64,000 nt of DNA from Cellulomonas sp. URHE0023 (GTDB taxonomy: Bacteria; Actinomycetota; Actinomycetes; Actinomycetales; Cellulomonadaceae). A program made the translations under genes and the position numbers. The stretch covers positions 1,302,001 to 1,366,000 of the forward strand of contig NZ_JIAN01000005.1 of assembly GCF_000688475.1 (NCBI RefSeq), written 5' to 3'. Positions 57,026 through 64,000 of this stretch are shown here, piece by piece (the first letter of the stretch is position 1; every line of letters begins with the position of its first letter). Below the pieces are notes generated by a model. The model was not told the DNA's origin. It worked only from the letters and a program-made list of their open reading frames with translations, and did no database searches.

Positions 57026-58477
57026 TCAGTCGGTGGGTGCGTGCCGGTCCAGGAACCGGTACACCTCCGTGGTGTCGACGCCGGGGAACACCCCCACGGG
57101 AAGCGCGGCGAGCAGCGACGCGTGCGGACGGGCGCTCGGCCACGCCTTGTCGGACCACCGCTGTGCCAGCTCGGCGGGTGGCTGCCTGCAGCAGGTCGGT
57201 TCGGGGCAGCGCGACTGGGCGCGCTCGGTCGTCTCGCGGCCCCGGAACCAGCGCACGTGCGCGAACGGCACTCCGACGCTCACCGAGAACGCACCCTGGG
57301 AGGACGGCTGCACCCGAGAGGTGCACCAGTAGGTTCCCGACGACGTGTCGGTGTACTGGTAGTAGGGCGAGAAGCGGTCGGCCAGCGCGAAGACCGTTCG
57401 GGCCGTCCACTGCCGGCAGACGGGCTGACCCTCGATCGCCCCGAGCGCGTCGGACGGGAAGACCACACCGTCGTTCTCGTAGGCCTTGTGCAGGGTGCCG
57501 CCCTCGTGGACCTTCATGAAGTGCACCGGCACTCCCAGGTGCCGCGTCGCCAGGTTGGTGAACCGGTGGGCGGCGGTCTCGTACGGCACCGCGAACGCGT
57601 CGCGCAGGTCCTCCACCGACAGCCGGCGCTCGGCCTTGGCCTCCTGCAGGAACGCGGCGGCACCGTCCTCGGGGAGCATCAGGGCGGCGGCCAGGTAGTT
57701 GGCCTCGACGCGTTGGCGCAGGAAGTCGCCGTAGTCACGCGGCTCGGCGTGTCCGAGCACGTGGCTCGCGATGGCCTGCAGCAGCGGTGAACGGGCGTCG
57801 CTCGTGCCCGGGTTCCCCTGCGGCAGGTAGATGCGTCGGTGGGCCAGGTCCGTCACGGTGCGCGTCGAGTGGGGCAGGTCGGGCACGTAGTGCAGGCCGA
57901 AGCCCAGGTGGGCGGCGATGTCGGCCGTGCCGCGCTGCGACAGGGGTCCGCCGGGGTGGTCGATCGCGTCCAGGAGCCGTCGGGCGTGCTCCTCGAGCTC
58001 GGGGAAGTAGTTGTCCTGCGCGCGCATGCGTGCCCGCAGCTCGGCGTTGGCGCGTCGGGCCTCCTCCGGGGTCGCCGCGTTCTCGGTGAGCAGCCGCTGC
58101 ACCTCCGCCTGGAGCCGGACGAGGGCCTCGAGCGCATCTGCCGGGAGCGTGCGACCGACCTTGACCGTGGGCACGTTCAGCGATGCGAAGAGGGGTCCGC
58201 GCTGCGCCCGCTCGAGCTCGACCTCGAGTGCGGCGCGCCTGGTGGGCGGGTCCGTGCGGAGCAGCTCGGCCAGCGGCACGTCGAGCGCCTCGGCCACCTG
58301 CGCGAGCAGCGAGAGCTTGGGCTCACGGTGGCCGTTCTCCAGCATGGAGACCTGGGACGGGGCCCGGCCGATGGCCGCGCCGAGGTCGTCGAGCGTCATG
58401 TTCCGGCCCGTGCGCAGGTGCCGGATCCGTCGTCCCAGCACCAGCGTGTCCAGGCCGCCGTTGGCCGTCGTCGTCAT
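57026..58477 (-). CDS. ramB: XRE-family regulator with ImmA/IrrE-type and DUF2083 domains (RamB type)
   Basis: A 483-aa regulator. Residues 15-70 form an XRE HTH (RRIRHLRTGRNMTLDDLGAAIGRAPSQVSMLENGHREPKL). A central part contains an IrrE/ImmA-like segment with NYLAAALMLPEDGAAAFLQ, and the C-terminal region the Cys-containing short-chain fatty-acyl regulator domain (VCRQWTARTVF, CPEPTCCRQPPAE). RamB of Corynebacterium represses aceA and aceB. Here it is divergent from aceA-aceB, with 151 bases between, which strongly supports that role. ATG 58477; GTG 58486 is an alternative. Confidence 0.88.
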   Translation of the reverse strand: MTTTANGGLDTLVLGRRIRHLRTGRNMTLDDLGAAIGRAPSQVSMLENGHREPKLSLLAQVAEALDVPLAELLRTDPPTRRAALEVELERAQRGPLFASLNVPTVKVGRTLPADALEALVRLQAEVQRLLTENAATPEEARRANAELRARMRAQDNYFPELEEHARRLLDAIDHPGGPLSQRGTADIAAHLGFGLHYVPDLPHSTRTVTDLAHRRIYLPQGNPGTSDARSPLLQAIASHVLGHAEPRDYGDFLRQRVEANYLAAALMLPEDGAAAFLQEAKAERRLSVEDLRDAFAVPYETAAHRFTNLATRHLGVPVHFMKVHEGGTLHKAYENDGVVFPSDALGAIEGQPVCRQWTARTVFALADRFSPYYQYTDTSSGTYWCTSRVQPSSQGAFSVSVGVPFAHVRWFRGRETTERAQSRCPEPTCCRQPPAELAQRWSDKAWPSARPHASLLAALPVGVFPGVDTTEVYRFLDRHAPTD

Positions 58478-58516
58478 GTCGTCCACGGTCTCCCACCCGG
58501 AACCCTTCTGTCCATG

Positions 58517-58536
58517 AGAAGAACGCCGGATCTTCT
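58517..58536. promoter_or_regulatory. Inverted repeat in the ramB-aceA intergenic region
   Basis: AGAAGA (58517-58522) and TCTTCT (58531-58536) with an eight-base spacer, 40 bp from the ramB start and about 95 bp before aceA. A candidate operator; it does not closely match the published corynebacterial RamB site. Confidence 0.35.
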
Positions 58537-58628
58537 TGGCCCGTACCGGGGAAAGAACGGCCGAAACCGCGTCAACGTAGGGGCCAGGCAGAACCGCCGA
58601 GAAGAACCACCAAAGATGGAGGATCACG

Positions 58629-59936
58629 ATGAGCGCCACCGGCGACCAGACGCAGACCGCGAGCGAGCTTGAGGCCAGCTGGTCCCTCGACCCGCGTTGG
58701 GCGGGCATCGAGCGGGTCCACACCGCCGAGGACGTCGTGGCGCTGCGCGGGTCGGTCCGCGAGGAGAGCACCCTGGCCCGCCGTGGTGCCGAGCGGCTCT
58801 GGCAGCTCCTGCACTCCCGCACGCTGCTCCCGGCGCTCGGCGCGCTGACCGGCAACCAGGCCGTGCAGCAGATCCGCGCGGGCCTCGAGGCCATCTACCT
58901 CTCCGGCTGGCAGGTGGCCGCCGACGCGAACCTGTCGGGCCAGACCTACCCCGACCAGTCGCTGTACCCGGCCAACTCCGTGCCGGCCGTCGTGCGACGC
59001 ATCAACAACGCGCTGCTGCGGGCCGACCAGATCGACTTCGCCGAGAACGGCCGGCGGACGCGTGAGTGGCTGGCGCCGATCGTCGCCGACGCCGAGGCCG
59101 GGTTCGGTGGTCCGCTCAACGCGTACGAGCTCATGCACCAGATGATCTCCGCGGGAGCGGCCGGTGTGCACTGGGAGGACCAGCTGGCCGCCGAGAAGAA
59201 GTGCGGCCACCTGGGCGGCAAGGTGCTCGTCCCCACGTCGCAGCACGTGCGGACGCTCTCCGCGGCGCGCCTCGCAGCGGACGTCGCCGGGGTCCCGACG
59301 ATCATCGTCGCCCGCACCGATGCGCTCGGCGCGGACCTGCTGACGTCCGACATCGACGAGCGTGACGAGCCGTTCCTCACGGGGGAGCGGACCGTCGAGG
59401 GCTACTACCGCGTCACGAACGGGCTCGACCCGGTGGTCGCCCGCGCCGAGGCGTACGCGCCGCACGCCGACCTGATCTGGGTCGAGACGTCGACGCCGGA
59501 CGTCGCGCAGGCCATCGAGTTCGCCGAGCGGATCCACGACCGGTTCCCCGGCAAGCTCCTGGCCTACAACTGCTCGCCGTCCTTCCACTGGCGCTCGCAG
59601 CTCGACGACGCGCAGATCGCCCGGTTCCAGCGGGAGCTCGCGGGCCACGGGTACGTCTTCCAGTTCATCACCCTGGCCGGCTTCCACGCCCTCAACCACT
59701 CGATGTTCACGCTCGCAGGCGGCTACGCCCAGCGCGGGATGAGCGCGTACGTCGAGCTCCAGGAGGCAGAGATCGCCTCCGAGAAGGACGGCTACACGGC
59801 CACGCGCCACCAGCGCGAGGTCGGTACCGGCTACTTCGACCGCGTCGCCACAGCGATCTCCCCGCAGAGCGCCACCCTCGCGCTCGCAGGCTCCACCGAG
59901 ACCGCCCAGTTCACACACGCAGGAGCACTCCGATGA
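58629..59936 (+). CDS. aceA: Isocitrate lyase
   Basis: A 435-aa enzyme that splits isocitrate to glyoxylate and succinate, the first step of the glyoxylate shunt. The catalytic motif KKCGH is at 190-194 ([17 protein letters not shown]). [18 protein letters not shown] and the C-terminal [16 protein letters not shown] region are conserved. Length is as in other class I enzymes. Perfect GGAGGA six bases before ATG 58629. The stop overlaps aceB by four bases; control by RamB is likely. Confidence 0.97.
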   Translation: MSATGDQTQTASELEASWSLDPRWAGIERVHTAEDVVALRGSVREESTLARRGAERLWQLLHSRTLLPALGALTGNQAVQQIRAGLEAIYLSGWQVAADANLSGQTYPDQSLYPANSVPAVVRRINNALLRADQIDFAENGRRTREWLAPIVADAEAGFGGPLNAYELMHQMISAGAAGVHWEDQLAAEKKCGHLGGKVLVPTSQHVRTLSAARLAADVAGVPTIIVARTDALGADLLTSDIDERDEPFLTGERTVEGYYRVTNGLDPVVARAEAYAPHADLIWVETSTPDVAQAIEFAERIHDRFPGKLLAYNCSPSFHWRSQLDDAQIARFQRELAGHGYVFQFITLAGFHALNHSMFTLAGGYAQRGMSAYVELQEAEIASEKDGYTATRHQREVGTGYFDRVATAISPQSATLALAGSTETAQFTHAGALR

Positions 59937-61570
59937 CGATCACCCCGACCCTCACCCGCCCCCACCTGACGATCACCGGTCCCGCCGTCCCGGGCACGGA
60001 CGAGGTCCTGACCGACGAGGCACTCGACTTCCTGACGGACCTGCACGCGCACTTCGCCGGTCGCCGGCACGACCTGCTGCTCGGCCGGCAGAACCGTCGG
60101 ACCCGGTTCTCGAACGGTGCCGACCCGGACTTCCTGCCGCTCACCGCGCACATCCGCACCGACCGTTCCTGGCGCGTGGCCGGTCCCGGTCCGGGGCTGG
60201 AGGACCGCCGCGTGGAGATCACCGGTCCCACGGACCGCAAGATGACCGTCAACGCCCTCAACTCGGGCGCCAAGGTCTGGCTCGCGGACCTCGAGGACGC
60301 CACCAGCCCGACGTGGGCCAACATCGTCGCCGGCCAGCACTCCCTCTTCGACGCCATCCGCGGTCAGGTGGACTTCACCTCCCCGGAAGGCAAGGAGTAC
60401 AAGGTCGGTCCGCAGACGCCGACCATCGTCATGCGCCCGCGCGGCTGGCACCTGACGGAGAAGCACCTGGAGTTCACCGACCGCACGGGGCAGAGCACCG
60501 CCTCGTCGGCAAGCCTGGTCGACGCCGGTCTGTACCTGTTCCACAACGCGCAGGCGCTGATCGACGCGGGCCGCGGACCGTACCTCTACCTGCCCAAGCT
60601 GGAAGGGCACCTCGAGGCCCGGCTGTGGGACGAGGTGTTCCGCTACACGGAGACCTACCTCGGGCTGCGGTACGGCACGATCCGCGCGACCGTCCTGATC
60701 GAGACCATCACGGCGGCGTTCGAGATGGAGGAGATCCTCTACGAGCTGCGCGACCACTGCGCAGGCCTGAACGCGGGGCGCTGGGACTACATCTTCAGCG
60801 TCATCAAGAACTTCCGCGCACGCGGACCGCGCTTCGTCCTGCCGGACCGCAAGGCCGTGACGATGTCCGTCCCGTTCATGAAGGCGTACACCGAGCTGCT
60901 CGTCGCCACCTGCCACAGGCGCGGAGCACAGGCGATCGGCGGCATGAGCGCGTTCATCCCGGACCGCCGGGATCCGGAGGTCACCGAGAAGGCGCTCGCG
61001 CAGGTCACTGCGGACAAGGAGCGGGAGGCAGGGCAGGGGTACGACGGGACCTGGGTGGCTCACCCGGACCTGGTGCCCGTCGCTCGTGCGGTGTTCGACG
61101 AGGCGCTCGGCGACCGCATCGACCAGCGGCACCGTCTGCGCGAGGACGTGCAGGTCACCGCCGCGCAGCTGCTCGACATCCCGTCGGCCGGCGGCGGCGA
61201 GCCGGGTGCTGTCACCGACGCAGGGCTGCGCGGCAACATCTCGGTCGGTGTCCGCTACCTCGAGGCGTGGCTTCGCGGCATCGGCGCCGTCGCGATCGAC
61301 CACCTCATGGAGGATGCCGCGACCGCCGAGATCTCGCGCTCGCAGGTGTGGCAGTGGGTGCACCACGAGGTCGTCACGGCCGAGGGCACGCAGATCGACT
61401 TCGCGCGGGTCGAGCAGGTGCTCAAGGAGGTGCTCGCCGATCTGCCTCGCAGCGAGGGGGACCGGTTCGACGACGCAGCCGACCTCTTCCGGCAGGTCTC
61501 GCTCGCGGAGGACTTCCCGACGTTCCTGACGGTGCCGGCGTACACGCAGTTCCTGGTCACCCGCGCCTGA
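59933..61570 (+). CDS. aceB: Malate synthase A
   Basis: A 545-aa isoform A enzyme condensing glyoxylate with acetyl-CoA to malate. [88 protein letters not shown] and IGGMSAFIP are family motifs with the catalytic Arg, Glu and Asp. It has AGGAG seven bases before the ATG, inside the end of aceA. Together they allow growth on acetate or fatty acids. Confidence 0.97.
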   Translation: MTITPTLTRPHLTITGPAVPGTDEVLTDEALDFLTDLHAHFAGRRHDLLLGRQNRRTRFSNGADPDFLPLTAHIRTDRSWRVAGPGPGLEDRRVEITGPTDRKMTVNALNSGAKVWLADLEDATSPTWANIVAGQHSLFDAIRGQVDFTSPEGKEYKVGPQTPTIVMRPRGWHLTEKHLEFTDRTGQSTASSASLVDAGLYLFHNAQALIDAGRGPYLYLPKLEGHLEARLWDEVFRYTETYLGLRYGTIRATVLIETITAAFEMEEILYELRDHCAGLNAGRWDYIFSVIKNFRARGPRFVLPDRKAVTMSVPFMKAYTELLVATCHRRGAQAIGGMSAFIPDRRDPEVTEKALAQVTADKEREAGQGYDGTWVAHPDLVPVARAVFDEALGDRIDQRHRLREDVQVTAAQLLDIPSAGGGEPGAVTDAGLRGNISVGVRYLEAWLRGIGAVAIDHLMEDAATAEISRSQVWQWVHHEVVTAEGTQIDFARVEQVLKEVLADLPRSEGDRFDDAADLFRQVSLAEDFPTFLTVPAYTQFLVTRA

Positions 61571-61579
61571 GCGCGACGA

Positions 61580-61620
61580 GCCCTCTCCGGGTCCGGGCCC
61601 ACGCCTGACCCGGAGGGGGC
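61580..61620 (+). terminator. Hairpin terminator of the aceA-aceB operon
   Basis: GCCCTCTCCGGGT (61580-61592) pairs with ACCCGGAGGGGGC (61608-61620), 13 bp with one G-T pair, followed by TTCGCGC. Confidence 0.85.
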
Positions 61621-61778
61621 TTCGCGCTGTGGCGCGCTCGGGCCGCTCGACGGCCAGGTGCTGGCCCCTTTTCAGCAGGCCCGCGCATCGATACGGTCGG
61701 CCCACGCCGTTCCGGGCCTCCGCGCGGCGGCACCTGCGGCGTCGCGTGTCGCCGGAAGAGTCGCCGAGAGGGGTGGGC

Positions 61779-62384
61779 GTGCCCGCACCGCAGAAGGTCG
61801 CCGTCCGACGTGTGCTGAGCGTGCTGGCGGCGTTCCTGACCCTGCTCCTGGTGGCGTCGTGCAGCGGCGTCGATCGGCCGAGCCCTACCCGTCCGGCGTC
61901 GACGCCTACCGTCACCCGGCCGGCTCGGCCCAGCCCCACCCCGACCTTCACGATCCCGGCTCGCCCCGCGCCGACGCCGACGGTCCCCACTCGTCCCAGC
62001 CCGACGCCTACGGTCCCCGCTCGTCCCGGCCCGACGCTGGAGCCGACGCCGACGCCGACGCCCGAACCAGTTCCCACTCCGACTCCTACCCCGACTCCGA
62101 CGCCCACGCCGGTCCCGGTGCCGACGCAGACAGCCGTCGCTCCCGTGCCCACCCCGACCGCCACACCGACCCCGACGCCCACACCCACCCCGACGCCGAC
62201 CGTGACGGCTACGCCTACGCCGACGGTCACGCCGTCGCCGTCGCCGTCGCCCTCGGCCGATGACGTGACCACAGGCGACGAGGGGGGAACCCCGGCATGG
62301 GTCTGGTGGGTGCTGGTGCTGATCGTCGTCGGAGCAGGTGTCGGCATCACGCTGATCGTCCGAGCACGTCGCAGAGCGGTCTGA
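61779..62384 (+). CDS. Lipoprotein with Pro/Thr-repeat stalk and C-terminal membrane segment
   Basis: A 201-aa protein. The signal peptide [24 protein letters not shown] has a lipobox-like VASC. From about 35 to 160 it is almost all Pro-Thr repeats (PTPTPTP...), an extended stalk that is often glycosylated in actinobacteria. It ends [28 protein letters not shown], a membrane segment plus basic tail, as in surface proteins anchored at the C-terminus. Anchors at both ends are unusual. GTG 61779 with GAGAGGGG upstream. Function unknown. Third codon positions in the repeat are strongly C/G. Confidence 0.7.
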   Translation: MPAPQKVAVRRVLSVLAAFLTLLLVASCSGVDRPSPTRPASTPTVTRPARPSPTPTFTIPARPAPTPTVPTRPSPTPTVPARPGPTLEPTPTPTPEPVPTPTPTPTPTPTPVPVPTQTAVAPVPTPTATPTPTPTPTPTPTVTATPTPTVTPSPSPSPSADDVTTGDEGGTPAWVWWVLVLIVVGAGVGITLIVRARRRAV

Positions 62385-62492
62385 CCGGATCCCGATCGAT
62401 ACTGTGAGCGCGATCGGGTCGCTGGACCCGAACGCCGTCGTCGCCCGCGGCCTCGACCACCGTCGAGGTCGTCACGTTGAGGAGTGAGCGTC

Positions 62493-62801
62493 ATGGCCAA
62501 TGTGGCCCTGCGGTGCACGGACCCGGCCTGCGCCGCGGACGGCAAGGTCCAGACGACCAAGACGTGCGCGGTGTGCGGCAAGCCGACGACGTGGTCGGTC
62601 CTGCGCGTCCCGACGGCGGGTCAGACCGCGACCATCGGTCCGATCTACACGATGCCGATGCCGGTGAAGGACGCGCCCGCGCCCGTGGGCGCCCCCACCC
62701 GTACCTGCACCAACGCGAGCTGCGCGCGCTACCACCTCGCGCAGGAGGACCCGTTCTGCGGTGGCTGCGGCCACGCGACGGTCGTCGCCACGACGCTCTA
62801 G
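62493..62801 (+). CDS. Small double zinc-ribbon protein
   Basis: A 102-aa protein with two Cys modules: CTDPACAADGKVQTTKTCAVCG near the start and CTNASCARYHLAQEDPFCGGCG near the end, each CxxxxC plus CxxC. The central part is Pro-rich. ATG 62493 is chosen because GAGGAG is eight bases before it; GTG 62484 would add three residues. Not recognised; probably zinc-binding. Confidence 0.65.
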   Translation: MANVALRCTDPACAADGKVQTTKTCAVCGKPTTWSVLRVPTAGQTATIGPIYTMPMPVKDAPAPVGAPTRTCTNASCARYHLAQEDPFCGGCGHATVVATTL

Positions 62802-62993
62802 CCGCCACCGCCGACCTCGTCGCCGATCGGGTGAGCGCCGGCCGCGACCGATGCGCGGGTCGCCGCGGCCGTGCTTGAGTGCCGGACAGGCGCGCTCCCG
62901 TGGCGTCGACGGGTGAGCGTCCTGGCTGTTCCGAGGACGACATCGCTGGACCTGCGGGGCCGTGGGGGTCGCCGAGTCGGAAGGAACGTGCGC

Positions 62994-64000
62994 ATGGGCT
63001 CGGAGTTGCCGCCGTGGCTGCTGCCGGACGACGGCTTTCGACTTCCGGCACTGTACGGCGGGCTGTCCGCTCCCGGCCGGGTGGACCGGGGCGCCGTCGT
63101 CGACGCGCTGCGGTCGGCGGTCGAGCTGGCGACTTCGTGGATCGGCATCGACATCACCTGGTCGACGTTCATGGTGGTTGACGGCGACGGCATCCGTACC
63201 CCGCTCTCGAAGACGAGTCGAACCGGACTCGACTGGGACTTCATCTCCTCGAAGGTGGGCACGCCGACGTGGATCACGCTCGAGGGCGTCTGTACGGCCC
63301 TGGCGCACGATCCGATGCACCCCAACCACACGGTCGCCGAGGTGGACGCCCACTTCCCGCTCCCCTCCCGTGGTGAGGAGCTGGGCAGGATGAGCGTCGC
63401 GCTCTCGGTGCAGCGGTGGGCGATGTACGGCTCCGGCGAGAACATGCCGTGGATCGCCGGTCCCTTGGTGCCGTGGCTGGTGACGAGCGCCGAGCGGCTG
63501 GGCGCCCACGAGGGCTACGCCATCCTCGACCGGGTTCGAGGGTCGGAGACGTCGAGCGCAGCGGAGCACCGCGGTGTCTTCCGCAACCACGATGGCCACC
63601 TGTGGGGCTACGGCTGGAGCACGTTGCTGTCGCCGTCGCACCTAGAACGCGTCGGAGGCGTCGAGCAGTTGGCCGAGCTACCGGACGCTCAGGTGGTGAA
63701 CCTGTCGGGCGGTCGCGTCTGGTTGACGTTGGGCGACGACCCGTCGGCGGTGCCGGACGCGACGATGTGGCGGCTGCACGAGATCCTGACGCCGGTGCTC
63801 CCGCCCCCATACGAACCGGACGAGTCCGAGGTCGACCTCGACCCGCCCCTGCCGGCGACGGTCGAGGCGGTCCGGGCGGCCTGGGAGGCGAAGGCCGAGG
63901 CGGCCCGTGCCGGCGGCCGGGTCAGCGGCATGTTCGGGCCGGTCGGGTTCACGTTGGACGCGAAGGTGCCTGAGGCCGTGATGCCGGTGGCGGTCGGGCC
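62994..64000 (+). CDS. Uncharacterised protein, 3' end beyond window
   Basis: An open frame of at least 335 codons from ATG 62994 (AAGGA nine bases upstream) to the window edge. It starts MGSELPPWLLPDDGFRLP. Near residues 150-235 it contains GYAILDRVRGSE, HLWGYGWSTLLSPSHLERVGGVEQLAELP and VVNLSGGRVWLTLGDDPSAVPDA, an order that distantly recalls DUF3396-type immunity proteins (strands around a 'W..LL...lGG' core). No signal or membrane segment. Good actinobacterial codon pattern supports it over the antisense frame. Assignment open. Confidence 0.6.
   Translation, partial: MGSELPPWLLPDDGFRLPALYGGLSAPGRVDRGAVVDALRSAVELATSWIGIDITWSTFMVVDGDGIRTPLSKTSRTGLDWDFISSKVGTPTWITLEGVCTALAHDPMHPNHTVAEVDAHFPLPSRGEELGRMSVALSVQRWAMYGSGENMPWIAGPLVPWLVTSAERLGAHEGYAILDRVRGSETSSAAEHRGVFRNHDGHLWGYGWSTLLSPSHLERVGGVEQLAELPDAQVVNLSGGRVWLTLGDDPSAVPDATMWRLHEILTPVLPPPYEPDESEVDLDPPLPATVEAVRAAWEAKAEAARAGGRVSGMFGPVGFTLDAKVPEAVMPVAVG

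Noticed and set aside
62030..62260. CRISPR-like or tandem DNA repeat in the 62-kb region
   Set aside because: The repeats are in frame and encode Pro-Thr; there are no spacers and no cas genes.
62472..63641. A 389-codon frame on the - strand near the right end
   Set aside because: It has an extreme Arg-rich composition and lies opposite two + strand genes with ribosome sites and normal composition.

Overview
This window is high-GC actinobacterial chromosome, most like the Cellulomonas group of the Micrococcales. The grounds are strong G/C bias at third codon positions, GTG and TTG starts, ATGA/GTGA stop-start overlaps, a DasR-controlled N-acetylglucosamine PTS, a GH81 beta-1,3-glucanase, and the crgA / sortase / pabA / pknB-pknA-pbpA-rodA-pstP-fhaB-fhaA block that actinobacteria usually keep near oriC. 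No phage, integrase, transposase or CRISPR array was seen. The genus assignment is an inference.

Layout. 1-2.5 kb: carotenoid/isoprenoid operon (crtB partial, crtE, idi) divergent from a MarR regulator, with a clear inverted-repeat operator between them. 2.6-8.6 kb: a sugar PTS (EIIA, two single-domain EIIBs, EIIC, EI, HPr) with its GntR/DasR-type regulator and three DasR-like palindromes. 8.6-14.3 kb: an arginase-fold enzyme, then an operon of processive GT2 beta-glucan synthase, HlyD-like protein and GH81 glucanase. 14.3-19.1 kb: GNAT enzyme, ABC-2 exporter, and a HisH/HisF pair whose HisF has lost several active-site residues. 19.1-24.5 kb: envelope and housekeeping genes (cyclophilin, rhomboid, CrgA, DUF881, class E sortase, PabA/TrpG). 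24.5-33.2 kb: the Ser/Thr kinase, peptidoglycan and FHA operon.

33.4-42.9 kb is the most unusual part. Beside a tRNA-Leu(CAG) lie three copies of a 77-bp two-hairpin repeat. They bound small cassettes: (a) a WXG100-like protein, a calpain-type cysteine protease, a membrane protein and a small protein; (b) an HTH/MarR-like regulator and a DUF4097-type protein; (c) a membrane protein, an EspG-like protein, a WXG100-like protein, a large type VII-secretion-like effector, and two tandem paralogous partner genes separated by a 3'-end relic of the effector gene. This looks like a modular type VII secretion / polymorphic effector region evolving by local duplication.

43-64 kb: RibD-type reductase, AraC regulator, the complete kdpFABC-DE potassium system with an extra tiny membrane ORF, a zinc-ribbon protein, an MFS exporter / TetR / GyrI-like module with paired operators, an HNH protein, a tiny Cys-rich protein, a RamB-type regulator divergent from aceA-aceB (glyoxylate shunt), a Pro/Thr-repeat lipoprotein, a zinc-ribbon protein and a partial unknown gene running off the right end.

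Functional assignments come from reading motifs and gene context; no database search was run.
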